From Nostoc sp. CHAB 5844 (GTDB taxonomy: Bacteria; Cyanobacteriota; Cyanobacteriia; Cyanobacteriales; Nostocaceae): DNA of 64,000 nucleotides. Numbering within the stretch: the stretch's first letter is position 1; every line of letters begins with the position of its first letter. The position numbers and the translations under genes are program-made. The notes beneath the pieces are model-generated. The model was given only the letters and a program-made list of their open reading frames with translations. It searched no databases and was not told the DNA's origin. Shown here piece after piece: positions 47,161-56,499 of this stretch. The stretch is taken from the NCBI RefSeq assembly GCF_020829595.1, contig NZ_JAIVFW010000003.1, positions 62,001 to 126,000 on the forward strand, read 5' to 3'.

Positions 47161-47554
47161 TAAAGCCGATATCCGCTTAATCCAAGAAGCATTGAAAAAT
47201 AGCTCCGTGCCGCACCAAGTAGTGACGGTTAGAGATGGTGTGGATGCGATGGCTTTTTTACGCCAAGAAGGTGAGTACGCTGACGCTCCCCGCCCTGACC
47301 TAATTCTGCTAGATTTGAACTTGCCGAGAAAAGATGGTCGGGAAGTATTGGCAGAAATTAAAAACGACCCCCTACTCAAACGTATCCCCGTAGTAGTGCT
47401 GACAACCTCAAAAAACGAGGATGACATCTTCCACAGCTACGACTTACACGTAAACTGCTACATTACTAAATCTCGGAACCTCAGCCAACTATTCCAAATC
47501 GTCAAAGGCATCGAAGATTTTTGGCTGTCTACCGTCACCTTACCGTCAGAGTAA
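47108..47554 (+). CDS. Rcp1-like single-domain response regulator
   Basis: About 148 residues from GTG 47108, which has GGAGGG 7 nt upstream; a longer frame from 47057 lacks a site. It has the Rcp1 pattern: [19 protein letters not shown], phospho-acceptor Asp69 in [26 protein letters not shown] and a conserved CYITK. Rcp1-type regulators receive phosphate from phytochrome kinases, and the gene overlaps the kinase fragment by 53 nt, the normal phytochrome-rcp arrangement. It remains intact although its kinase is broken. Confidence 0.9.
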   Translation: MSVETEEKPKTIFLVEDNKADIRLIQEALKNSSVPHQVVTVRDGVDAMAFLRQEGEYADAPRPDLILLDLNLPRKDGREVLAEIKNDPLLKRIPVVVLTTSKNEDDIFHSYDLHVNCYITKSRNLSQLFQIVKGIEDFWLSTVTLPSE

Positions 47555-47612
47555 GTTAAAAGGCAAAAGTAAAAAGTAAAAAGAAGGAATCAGAAATAAA
47601 GCTAAAAAGTTC

Positions 47613-47651
47613 TTTTGCCTTTTGCCTTTTGCCTTTTACCTTTTGCCTTTT
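47613..47651. repeat. TTTTGCC heptamer tandem repeat
   Basis: Five copies of TTTTGCC (one TTTTACC variant) plus TTTT. Together with AAAAGGCAAAAG near 47559 it can form a 12-bp hairpin between the two response-regulator genes. Confidence 0.75.
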
Positions 47652-47680
47652 CACTTCCCAGGGCTTGAAACCAGAAAACT

Positions 47681-48841
47681 ATGGCTGGAAGCTTAGTAAA
47701 AATCTTGTTAATTGAAGACAATCTGGCAGAAGCTAGGTTATTGCAAGAGTTTTTGCAGCAAGCCGATGCTAAAGAATTTGTGCTAGTTCATGTCAAGCGA
47801 TTGCAAGAAGGACTCAATGAACTCAGTCGCATTAACTACGACATTATTTTATTAGACCTTACCCTACCTGATAGTCAAGGATTATCCTCTTTGCCAGTGC
47901 TGATTAATTGTGCCCCCAGTGTGCCAATTGTGGTACTGACAAATACTAACGACCAAGAACTGGCAATTGCAGCAGTCAAGGAAGGAGCGCAAGATTATTT
48001 AGTCAAGCGTCAAGTCAACGTCAATGGCTTGGTTCGTTCTATATGTTATGCGATCGAGCGTAAACAGCTTTTAGAATCATTACGTCAAGTTAATCAGACA
48101 TTACAAGTGCGAGTTGAAGAAAGCAATGCGGAACTGGTAAAAGCTAACGAAATCAACCAATTCAGATCAGAATTAGTTTCTATGCTTTCTCACGATATCC
48201 GCCAACCCTTAAATACTATTCTCTTAGCAGCTGGATTACTCCAAAATAACGAAGATAAATTAACTCAAGAGAAAAAACGTAATCATTTGCAAATGATTCG
48301 CGCCGCTATCAAGAACATGGCACAAATGTTAGATGAAGTGTCGTTAATTGGTAGAGCAGATGCTGGTAAATTTCAATGCGACCTGGAGCCATTAGATTTA
48401 GAAATATTTTGTCGCCAATTAGTTGAGGAAGCGCAATTAAATCTTAAGGAGAAGAATCTAACTCTGGTTTTTGCTAGTTATGGAGAATTAGGTGAAGCAG
48501 TTTGGGATGAAACACTACTGCGCCACATTTTAGGCAATTTACTTGGCAATGCAATTAAATATTCACTACCTAATGGCAAGATTCAGTTTGAATTAATTAG
48601 CCAAGAAAATTCAATTATGTTTCGGTTTCAAGATTGGGGAATTGGGATTCCCAAACAAGACCAAAAGCGCATATTTCAGCCTTTCCATCGTGCAGAAAAT
48701 GTGGGCAGAATTCTAGGTACTGGCTTAGGGTTGGCAATTGTAAAAAAGTGTGTGGATGCACATGGTGGCGAAATTATGGTAAATAGCGAAGTTGGAGTTG
48801 GGACGACATTTATTGTCAATTTACCTTTGCTCAAACTCTAA
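47681..48841 (+). CDS. Receiver-histidine kinase hybrid (REC-HisKA-HATPase)
   Basis: A 386-residue soluble protein. An N-terminal receiver (residues 5-130) has Glu12/Asp13, phospho-acceptor Asp59 (IILLDLTLPDSQG) and YLVKRQV. A coiled coil (about 130-165) leads to HisKA with the His in SMLSHDIRQPL and HATPase with NLLGNAIKY, DWGIGIP and GTGLGLAIV. This layout takes phosphate in and relays it on. It follows the Rcp1-like gene by ~125 bp, so it probably belongs to the same light-signalling cluster. Confidence 0.9.
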   Translation: MAGSLVKILLIEDNLAEARLLQEFLQQADAKEFVLVHVKRLQEGLNELSRINYDIILLDLTLPDSQGLSSLPVLINCAPSVPIVVLTNTNDQELAIAAVKEGAQDYLVKRQVNVNGLVRSICYAIERKQLLESLRQVNQTLQVRVEESNAELVKANEINQFRSELVSMLSHDIRQPLNTILLAAGLLQNNEDKLTQEKKRNHLQMIRAAIKNMAQMLDEVSLIGRADAGKFQCDLEPLDLEIFCRQLVEEAQLNLKEKNLTLVFASYGELGEAVWDETLLRHILGNLLGNAIKYSLPNGKIQFELISQENSIMFRFQDWGIGIPKQDQKRIFQPFHRAENVGRILGTGLGLAIVKKCVDAHGGEIMVNSEVGVGTTFIVNLPLLKL

Positions 48842-48855
48842 ACTTTTCACAACTA

Positions 48856-51800
48856 CTAGAGTAATGGAAGAGGGTTATGAATCCCATCGCAAATATGTTT
48901 ATCTGTTTCTTGTACATTGGGATTGTTTTTGAGATAATCACGTAACCAATTACAACCCCGAACTTTTAACTGGTCAAAATCTAAAGTTTCCACATTCCAA
49001 AGTTCAACAAGTCCATCATCACTACCAGAAACAATTTTTTTGCCATCTGGACTGAAACTGATACTCCAAATAGCATAACCATGACCTTCAATGGTTTTGA
49101 GTTCTAGCCCATCTTTTACTCGCCAAAGCCTAATTGTACCATCCGCACTAGCAGAGGCGATGATTTTACTATCTGGACTAAAGCTAAATCTAGTAACTCC
49201 AGCATTATGAGCTTTTAAGGTTCTAATTTCCTTTCCGTCTAAACTCCAGAGTTTGATAGTTTTATCTTGACTTGCAGATGCGATGATTTGACCATCAGGG
49301 CTAAAATGAACATCTGTGATATAACTATCATGTGCTTTAAAAGTTTTGAAGTTTCGTCCTTGCAAGTTCCACAGTCTGACTGTGCCATCATTATGACCAG
49401 AAACAATTGTCTGACCATTGGGGCTAAAATTCGCACTTAAAATTTTACCCGCGTTTGCATTTAAAGTTCTCAGTTCTTGACCATTGATATCCCATAGTTT
49501 AACTGTAACATCATAACTAGCACTTACCAGGGTTTGGCCATTAGGACTAAAGTTTACATATCTAACTTCTTGATTATGTCCAGTGAATATTTTAATATTT
49601 TTTTGACTCTTTAAATCCCAAAGCTTGATTGTTTTGTCATAATAAGCAGTAGCAATTATTTTTCCATCGGGACTGAAATTAAGACTCCAAATCGCATTCC
49701 ATTCGCTATTGTTATCTGCTGTAATTTGTTTGGTTTCTTGACCATCAAGACTCAATAATTTAATAATTTTGTCTTCTCCGACTGAGGCAATAGTTTTACC
49801 ATCTGGACTAAAACTCACACCCCAAACAGCACTATTATGTCCAATGAAAGTTTTGGGTTCTATATCGCTAATATTCCATAGTTTAACTGTGTTATCAGCA
49901 CTAGCAGAAGCAATAGTTTTACCATCCGGGCTAAAACTAGCACTCAAGACATAATAGTTATGACCTCTAAGGGTTCTGAGTTCTTTTCCATTAATACTCC
50001 ACAACTTAACTGTTTTATCGGCACTAGCAGAAGCGATAGTTTTACCATCTGGACTAAAACTCACACTAATAGCAAAATTGTCATGTTTGCCAAGGGTTTT
50101 AATTTCTTTTCCATCTAAGTCCCACAATTTAACAAAAGTATCTGCCCCCGCAGTTGCAATGATTTTACCATCTGGGCTAAAACTTAAATCAAAAATAGAG
50201 TTTTGATCGGCTCTAAAAGTTTTAAGTTCTCGTCCATCAATACTCCAAATTTTGACGATACCCGCTAGATCAGCCGTGGCAATAGTTTTATTATCTGGGC
50301 TGCAACTGATACTCCAAACAGAATATTGATGACCTTTGAAGGTTTGGATTTCCTGTCCCTGAAAGTTCCAAAGTTTCACTGTCTTATCTCGACTAGGAGC
50401 AATGAATTTACCATCAGGTGTGAAACAAATACTGCTCATGTATTGCTCTTCATTTTGACCTTTTATAGTAATAATTTCTCTTCCATATACATCCCAAATT
50501 TTAATGGTATTATTTACAGTAATAGCTGCAATCATCTTACTATCTGGACTAAAAATCGCACCTCTAAAAAGCTGATTTGGCACAGTAAATTTTCTGATTT
50601 CTCTGCCATCAATACTCCAAAGTCTCACCGTGCTATCTTCACTAGAAGTAACAATGTATCGACCATCTGGACTAAAATTGACACTTGTGACTCCATCATT
50701 ATGTTCTTCTAAGCGATTTCGTTCTTTGACGTTATAAACCGCGCGTTGTAATGCTATTCTTACATATTTCTTAGTGTCAGCATCTGCCGAAGTTGCTGAT
50801 TGCAATTGAATAGCTGCTTTTAGGGCGGCGACTAAAGCATCAAGTTTTTTATTTGAGTTTAATAAAGCATTGGAAGATGTAGTCAAAGATTTTATTCGCT
50901 CCAGTTGTATATCTTTAACTATCGTATTTATCGAAATTCCAGCAACGATAGTTGCAACTAGGCTTATTGCTAATACTACTGCGCCAATCTTAATTCGTCG
51001 TTTGGCTTTTTGATTGGCTGCAACTAAAACCTCGTTCGCTTCTGCTAAAATTCTAGATTCTTCAGCTTTTACTTGCAATCTTTCTTGAATTTCTCGTTTT
51101 TCTAATTCCTGACTAGCATCTAAAAATCTTCTATCTAAATCACTTAAGCTTTTATCCTCTGCCCAAATCCGAGCATCTTGTAAATTTTTTCCCCGTAATA
51201 AATACAACTCATCTTGAAAGTTAGAAGCTACCCACGCATTTAAACTTTCAGGGTATGGGCGAAGATTTGCCAATTCTTTTTCAATCCATGCTTGATTAAA
51301 TATCTCTGCATAGATGCCATTATAAACTCGCAGTTTTCCCTGTTGCCTGACAATTAACCCAGTCAGACGTAGTTGAGTTTGTTCGGGACTATTATCTGCG
51401 GTAATTTCCCCCTGGGTTAAGATTTGCTGATATAATCCTAATAATCGCCCTGTTTGATTTTCTGCATTTTGTAAAAGGCGATCGCGTATTGTTCTTAAAT
51501 GTTGTGGTTCATCCTGTGCTTCCCAATTTTCAATGATTTGTGTTTGTACTAATTTCTCAACACATTCCACTTCGTAATCTGCGGGAAATGAACTTTCAGA
51601 AATACAAATTAATTGACAAACTTTTTGTGTTAAAAATGGCTGTCCACCAGTCGACTTTAACACTTCTTTCATTATCGCTGCTGGTCTATCAACTATGTCC
51701 TCTAAACCTTTAATTAAAGAGTCAACCTCATCTAATTGAAATCCATTTAATTCAATAGCTTTTCCAACATTAAAAGGTGTGCGATTTTGAGCAGAGACTA

Positions 51801-52362
51801 AATCAGAAGGAGTTGTCACACCCAATAAACAAAAAGTGAGTCGTTCGTATTCTGAATTATCTGATCTTTGGTTATAAAAAGCCCGAATAAAAGCAAAAAA
51901 ATCATCTTTGAAGTTTACTTTTAAAATAAAATCAACTTCTTCCAGAAAAATGATTATTTGACCAGAAATTTCTGTTAAGAGTACATCATCAATTAGTTCA
52001 TTTAATCGTTGTTGAGGTGATAAAAATTCACGTTCTCGACACCATTTTCCAAAATCTATTTTTCTTGATAACCCAAAACCCCTTAACAACTCAGAAATAA
52101 AATCTCCATACCATTGTGAAGGAGTAGTATGACTACTAATTTTCGATAAATCAACAGAGGCACATTTTATACCTTGTTTTTGAAGCTGTTTTGTAATCTG
52201 TACTCGTAAGCTAGATTTCCCCATCTGACGAGAATTGAAAACATAACATAACTTACCGTTGATCAATCCTTCATAAAGGTCAGCATCAGCCTGCCGTACT
52301 ACATAAGTTGGATCTTGATATCCTAGACTTCCTCCTAATTTATAATAGTTAAAATTTGTCAT
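48856..52362 (-). CDS. AAA-like ATPase with 14 WD40 repeats
   Basis: A 1168-residue protein. Residues ~1-350 are an AAA_35-like NTPase with Walker A (VFNSRQMGKSSLR, residues 41-53) and Walker B (IIIFLEEVDFIL). A winged-helix-like segment and coiled coil follow, then one transmembrane helix (about 470-490). The C-terminal ~600 residues hold 14 WD40 repeats of SPDGKxIAxAS type, enough for two seven-bladed propellers. Such proteins are numerous in filamentous cyanobacteria and are thought to act as signalling or scaffold NTPases. Repeat units 6, 7 and 8 are nearly identical, indicating recent duplication. No truncation. Confidence 0.9.
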   Translation of the reverse strand: MTNFNYYKLGGSLGYQDPTYVVRQADADLYEGLINGKLCYVFNSRQMGKSSLRVQITKQLQKQGIKCASVDLSKISSHTTPSQWYGDFISELLRGFGLSRKIDFGKWCREREFLSPQQRLNELIDDVLLTEISGQIIIFLEEVDFILKVNFKDDFFAFIRAFYNQRSDNSEYERLTFCLLGVTTPSDLVSAQNRTPFNVGKAIELNGFQLDEVDSLIKGLEDIVDRPAAIMKEVLKSTGGQPFLTQKVCQLICISESSFPADYEVECVEKLVQTQIIENWEAQDEPQHLRTIRDRLLQNAENQTGRLLGLYQQILTQGEITADNSPEQTQLRLTGLIVRQQGKLRVYNGIYAEIFNQAWIEKELANLRPYPESLNAWVASNFQDELYLLRGKNLQDARIWAEDKSLSDLDRRFLDASQELEKREIQERLQVKAEESRILAEANEVLVAANQKAKRRIKIGAVVLAISLVATIVAGISINTIVKDIQLERIKSLTTSSNALLNSNKKLDALVAALKAAIQLQSATSADADTKKYVRIALQRAVYNVKERNRLEEHNDGVTSVNFSPDGRYIVTSSEDSTVRLWSIDGREIRKFTVPNQLFRGAIFSPDSKMIAAITVNNTIKIWDVYGREIITIKGQNEEQYMSSICFTPDGKFIAPSRDKTVKLWNFQGQEIQTFKGHQYSVWSISCSPDNKTIATADLAGIVKIWSIDGRELKTFRADQNSIFDLSFSPDGKIIATAGADTFVKLWDLDGKEIKTLGKHDNFAISVSFSPDGKTIASASADKTVKLWSINGKELRTLRGHNYYVLSASFSPDGKTIASASADNTVKLWNISDIEPKTFIGHNSAVWGVSFSPDGKTIASVGEDKIIKLLSLDGQETKQITADNNSEWNAIWSLNFSPDGKIIATAYYDKTIKLWDLKSQKNIKIFTGHNQEVRYVNFSPNGQTLVSASYDVTVKLWDINGQELRTLNANAGKILSANFSPNGQTIVSGHNDGTVRLWNLQGRNFKTFKAHDSYITDVHFSPDGQIIASASQDKTIKLWSLDGKEIRTLKAHNAGVTRFSFSPDSKIIASASADGTIRLWRVKDGLELKTIEGHGYAIWSISFSPDGKKIVSGSDDGLVELWNVETLDFDQLKVRGCNWLRDYLKNNPNVQETDKHICDGIHNPLPLL

Positions 52363-52395
52363 AGTTAATTTCTAGATATATTTTTAACGAGAAAC

Positions 52396-52488
52396 GTAGG
52401 TTGGGTTAAGCGCAGCGCAACCCAACATTGAGCTTGAAAGCTTAACCTATATCTTGGTGTTGGGTTTCCTTACGTCAACCCAACCTAC
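52396..52488. repeat. GTAGGTTGGGTT inverted repeat within a 17-bp direct repeat
   Basis: GTAGGTTGGGTT (from 52396) and AACCCAACCTAC (to 52488) are inverted ends of a 93-bp segment. It is flanked by a 17-bp direct repeat GATATATTTTTAACGAG at 52375-52391 and 52516-52532; the right copy includes the stop codon of the GH44 gene. Confidence 0.6.
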
Positions 52489-52524
52489 TTAATCTACTAA
52501 ATGTTTTGTTACTAGGATATATTT

Positions 52525-54240
52525 TTAACGAGCAGTAGAACCAGGAATAATCAATAAATTGATTGATTGCGCTGCAAATTTACTATTGATTGCACTATTA
52601 CTGATAGACAGATTCGCTTGTTTAACAATTGAACGGAGATTGGCAGGACTATAACGGTAATATTGAGCATTTTTTCCTGCTTTAAAACTACCAAGATTAA
52701 TTTCGGCTGAGAGTCCGGTATTAGATTTATTAATAATCATGAGCGTGAGGACACTATCTTGACTGCGTTGGGCTGCATAGATGGCAAGCTGTCCTTGATT
52801 GGTACTACTAGCAAAAATACTGGTATCACCAAATTTGCTACCTTTGCCATCGTAGTTACGGTACATCCTAAAGGCAAATGCTCCTGGTTGGTCGGCGGTT
52901 GGAGGTTCCCAAAGAGTTGCTAACCCCAAATTCTCACGCCCGAAAATTCCTAGTACATCTGCTTGGGCTAAAGCTCCATTCATAGTGTCAAGCGCACCCC
53001 AGTTGTACTCAGAAATGGCTAACTTTAAGCCAGGGTAATGTTGATTAACCCAATTACGCATACGCGGGATTAGTTGCACAGCAGTATTGCCATTTTCAGT
53101 ATCTTTAATCCAGCTTTCATCAACATAGCTGGCATCCCAAAGAGAACGAGTACTACGGAGCCGGAGTGCTTGGGTTGCTCTATTGCCAACTGGTGAAAGT
53201 GAGACACCTTTTGCCTGTGGATAATAATGAAGGTCAAAATAGTCAATAGTACGCTGACCTGTTCGCTGATCATGGGCGTAGAGTTGCTCCAGATACCAAG
53301 CCACAAATGCTTTACCATCATGATCGTTGCGGTCAGCTTCAGCCGTTGCATCGGGATAATTAATATAGGATGAGTAGAAGTAGCGTGTCCAGCCATCCTG
53401 TACAGGCCCTAAAATTTTCGCGCTTGGATCGGATTGTCGAATAGCAACAGCATAATCAATATTGCGCTGGAGTAGTTCTTGATAGCTTAAATAGCCAGGG
53501 AAGACATCGCGGTGAGTTTCTCGCCAAATACCAGGTTCATTATCGAGTCCATAAAAACGAACACCACCAGCCGAGGATTTGCCAAACTTGCCAACCAGAT
53601 GGGCTACCCAACGACGGACAAAATCAGGTTGAATCGCAATGCTGGTATCGGTTGGGTTATTGCCAATGATGGGTGAATTGTCAGAGCGAATGCCATTACC
53701 ACAATCAGGATCGTATGGGTCGGTTGATTGTTGCTGACCATAGATACTGACTTTAAAGCCACAGTTAAAGGGATGATCGAGTGGGTTTGCACCAGTTTTT
53801 GCTTTAGCAACCCAGCCAATTAGTGGAACAGTGATTAATGATTGAATTCCGGCATTATGGTTGCGTTGCACAAAGCGATCGCTTGCGGAATTATTAGGAA
53901 GTTGTGAGCGATCGCTGTTAGCAGACGGGATGTTTTCATAATAGTAGTCTCTGCCAGTATTATAAAAATCATTCTCCCAATTGTAGCGGGTTGTAGTATT
54001 GCCGCCCCAACGACTAACTGATAGCTTGATTGCCTGATTTAGTGCAGCAAATTGGCGATCGTCAAGACCATAACCATTAATACCATAAATGAATGGGCTA
54101 ATATTATGCCTAGCCGCACGAGGATTGATACTAAGTCGCAAGACATCTGCTGCTAGTGCTGGGTTAGAGCTACTAATACACAGCAGAATGCACAAAATAA
54201 ACATCTTGCGAATTTGCTGGATGTGGGTTTTTGCGAACAT
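52525..54240 (-). CDS. Secreted GH44 family glycoside hydrolase
   Basis: A 571-residue exported enzyme with a signal peptide (residues 1-30, ending ALA). The TIM barrel shows GH44 landmarks: SRWGGNTTTRYNWEND, acid/base Glu235 in YGLDNEPGIW, DLHYYPQ, and nucleophile Glu411 in ISEYNWG. A C-terminal beta-sandwich domain follows (about 480-571). GH44 enzymes cut beta-1,4-glucans, notably xyloglucan and carboxymethyl-cellulose. In a cyanobacterium it could act on plant cell wall or on its own sheath. Full length, no extra binding module. Confidence 0.88.
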   Translation of the reverse strand: MFAKTHIQQIRKMFILCILLCISSSNPALAADVLRLSINPRAARHNISPFIYGINGYGLDDRQFAALNQAIKLSVSRWGGNTTTRYNWENDFYNTGRDYYYENIPSANSDRSQLPNNSASDRFVQRNHNAGIQSLITVPLIGWVAKAKTGANPLDHPFNCGFKVSIYGQQQSTDPYDPDCGNGIRSDNSPIIGNNPTDTSIAIQPDFVRRWVAHLVGKFGKSSAGGVRFYGLDNEPGIWRETHRDVFPGYLSYQELLQRNIDYAVAIRQSDPSAKILGPVQDGWTRYFYSSYINYPDATAEADRNDHDGKAFVAWYLEQLYAHDQRTGQRTIDYFDLHYYPQAKGVSLSPVGNRATQALRLRSTRSLWDASYVDESWIKDTENGNTAVQLIPRMRNWVNQHYPGLKLAISEYNWGALDTMNGALAQADVLGIFGRENLGLATLWEPPTADQPGAFAFRMYRNYDGKGSKFGDTSIFASSTNQGQLAIYAAQRSQDSVLTLMIINKSNTGLSAEINLGSFKAGKNAQYYRYSPANLRSIVKQANLSISNSAINSKFAAQSINLLIIPGSTAR

Positions 54241-54396
54241 AAAAACTCCTAATGCGTATTATCAAAAAGCAGGCAGTCAGGTTTGGATAGTGTTATTTTT
54301 CATAATTCTTACTTAGCTGTTAAACTTACAGCAAATTTGCAAGCTTGCCACGCCACTACAATTGAATGTCACTTACTTAAGCAAAAGTTGCGGCTC

Positions 54397-54428
54397 AGAT
54401 CCCCGACTTCTTCAAGAAGTGGGGATCT
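54397..54428. repeat. AGATCCCCGACTTCTT hairpin, imperfect copy
   Basis: An inverted repeat with one missing base in the right arm. A perfect copy of the same hairpin is at 59865-59897. Confidence 0.65.
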
Positions 54429-54558
54429 AAATCCACCTTATTTCAGTGATATTCCACCCTACAATTTAATCTTTACTTGATAAACTCTTTCTGAAGAGTC
54501 GTGTTTGATTCAGGATGTTAATTCATCTGTGAGTCGAATTATGCACCTTAATAGTATG

Positions 54559-54821
54559 GCTGTCTATACATAAAATGTCAGGAGTTCAACAGCGTATTGA
54601 ATCAGTCATGTCAAATAAGCTGAAACCCTCTTCTGCTAACCGTTTTCTCTTCCTTACCAACTGATGTAATATTGCAATTTGACTATATGTTAGCAGTGGT
54701 AATTAAAAGTAGTCTGGTGTGTACCTGACTTTTTATGACATTTTATGACTTTTTGATATAAAACTGGTTTTTTGTTTGAAAAATTTTTAGTCAAAAAACT
54801 GACTTTTTATGTATAGACAGC
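54559..54821. mobile_element. 263-bp non-autonomous element with 22-bp inverted ends
   Basis: The first 22 bp (starting GCTGTCTATACATAAAA at 54559) and the last 22 bp (54800-54821) are inverted with a single mismatch. Inside the right part, TGACTTTTTATG-like motifs occur about three times. A 29-codon frame (54575-54664) starts inside the left end. No target duplication is plain. The next gene starts 74 bp beyond, so its promoter may lie in the element. Confidence 0.7.
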
Positions 54822-54894
54822 AATTAAATAAAAGCACTAATCTTAGCTAAAGGTTTAGCTTGCTATCAAATGAACAAGTCAAAGGAGTGCTAAT

Positions 54895-55314
54895 ATGGCA
54901 TACGAGCGAAGAGTTACGGTGACTGCAAGTTTCGAGGGACAAGACTACGAAAACTTTGGAAGTAACGAATATCCACCACCATTTAACACAACAAGAACAG
55001 TGATTCTTACTGATGATATGCCACAGGGTTTGCTTAGTTTCCAAAATCGATGGGGAGGAGAGTGTCGTGCTGAATTTAATACACTTGTTCAACGTCTGAC
55101 TAATGGAGATGTGCGTATATATGGCGATTTAAAGTTATTTGAAGGCACAAGCGAAGATACTAATGACTTGGACGGAATTACAGTAGTTGATTTCATTTGT
55201 CCTAAATCCTCCACCTTACCGTGGGAGGTTTACGTGAGAAACAATGATGAAAATGATGATGATTGGGCTAAGGTAAAGATGACAGTATCGAACTACCCCC
55301 ATGTCATTGATTAG
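54895..55314 (+). CDS. Hypothetical 139-aa protein, beta-rich
   Basis: A cytosolic-looking 139-residue protein without signal peptide or membrane helix. Alternating hydrophobic strands (RRVTVTASFEGQ, TTRTVILTDDMP, GDVRIYGDLKLFEG, WAKVKMTVSNYP) suggest a beta-sandwich. The composition is acidic near the C-terminus (NDENDDDW). AAAGGAG precedes the ATG by 7 nt, so translation is well supported. I do not recognise a family. It lies directly after a MITE-like element and near secreted carbohydrate-active genes. Confidence 0.65.
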   Translation: MAYERRVTVTASFEGQDYENFGSNEYPPPFNTTRTVILTDDMPQGLLSFQNRWGGECRAEFNTLVQRLTNGDVRIYGDLKLFEGTSEDTNDLDGITVVDFICPKSSTLPWEVYVRNNDENDDDWAKVKMTVSNYPHVID

Positions 55315-55557
55315 TAATAAGTAGAATGATTGCCAATCGCTAGTGTATACAGACTAAAAGTGCGATCGCCATCCTTGCTAGGTTGGGTTGACGTAAGGAA
55401 ACCCAACACTATCTTGTAGTTAATTTACCATCTTTAAACTTCTATCCAATCATTTCTCTTTTACCAGAATATTCATGTTGGGTTACGACGCAAAATAGAA
55501 TTGTTTGTTTAATATCAAAAATTCTCGTGCGTCTAACCCAACCTACACACTACTGAT

Positions 55558-55827
55558 TTAATGTTGGGTTTCGTTTTGAATCTTACTTTGATGTTCAAAA
55601 TAAGAACGTAATACTGCATTCATTAAAGACTGATAGTCTTTACTTTAATTTTTAAACCATTGCAAAACATCACTATCAATTCTTAATGAGATGGCTTGTT
55701 TAGTGATTGGTTGAACAAGTTTGACATTTTCCCAAAAATGAGCATCTAGTTCAGGAATATCAGAAGTATCAATATCTTCATCGGGAATATTCTGAATTTC
55801 TTCAAGTCGTTTGGCTGAGATATTCAT
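55558..55827 (-). pseudogene. BrnA-type antitoxin gene with in-frame stop
   Basis: The frame from ATG 55827 reads a BrnA-like antitoxin (TSDIPELDAHFWENVKLV, then AISLRIDSDVLQWFKN), stops at TAA (55645-55647), then continues SKDYQSLMNAVLRSYF to a second stop at 55558-55560. This rest is the usual DNA-binding end of BrnA, so TAA replaces one codon, most likely CAA (Gln). The 60-residue product lacks half of the ribbon-helix-helix. The final residues come from a GTTGGGTTTCG repeat. No brnT toxin is upstream. Other GTTGGGTT-type repeats fill 55375-55570. Confidence 0.75.
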
Positions 55828-55875
55828 GCAGACACTTTCCTTTATCGAATCATCATAAAAGACAGGATTACAATT

Positions 55876-56406
55876 ATGAAATTCTCAAAATTACTTCCAA
55901 CCGTCGGTATTACAATAACTTTAGCAAGTTATGCTATCATTAATAACTACCAAATAACAAAAGTATTGGCGCAGGGAATTCGCGGAAATTATTCGTTTAG
56001 TTCTTACAATTTTCCAGACCGCTATATTCGACATCGAAATTATTTAGGATATATTGAACCTGCCAATGATGAATTAGGAAGGAAAGATGCTACTTTTCGT
56101 CTTAGAAATGGATTAGCAGCTTCCAACTGTACATCATTTGAGTCAATTAATTTTCCAGGACATTTTTTAAGACATCAGAATTTTAGGTTGAAGTTGGCTA
56201 GAAATGATGGTAGTAAGCTATTTCGAGAAGATGCCACCTTCTGTCAAAGAGCAGGAGTTGGGGGTACAGGAACGTCTTTTGAATCCTATAATTTTCCTGC
56301 TCACTATATCAGACACAAAAATTTTGAACTTTGGATTGATCCTGCTGATGGTAGTGATCTTTTCAGAAATGATGCTACTTTTATTCCTCAACAGGCTCTT
56401 TACTAG
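55876..56406 (+). CDS. Secreted AbfB-domain (arabinose-binding type) protein
   Basis: A 176-residue protein with an N-terminal hydrophobic signal (residues 1-32) and three repeats of the AbfB beta-trefoil pattern: SYNFPDRYIRHRNY, SINFPGHFLRHQNF, SYNFPAHYIRHKNF, each followed by a DATF. AbfB (CBM42-like) domains bind arabinofuranose side chains. No catalytic domain is attached. It lies with GH44 in a short group of exported proteins and could bind plant or sheath polysaccharide. Starts at ATG with TTATG context. Confidence 0.85.
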   Translation: MKFSKLLPTVGITITLASYAIINNYQITKVLAQGIRGNYSFSSYNFPDRYIRHRNYLGYIEPANDELGRKDATFRLRNGLAASNCTSFESINFPGHFLRHQNFRLKLARNDGSKLFREDATFCQRAGVGGTGTSFESYNFPAHYIRHKNFELWIDPADGSDLFRNDATFIPQQALY

Positions 56407-56499
56407 CTGTTTTGATGGAAATAAAAATACATATCTTTTGAAGTCTTGCTGCTTTGCTTGTTTGCCCACAATCAAGTTTCCAAATTGAGAAGTAATTTT

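Noticed and set aside
47555-47680. Tandem repeats read as a possible CRISPR or regulatory array
   Set aside because: The unit is only 7 bp (TTTTGCC) with no spacers; ordinary heptamer repeat.
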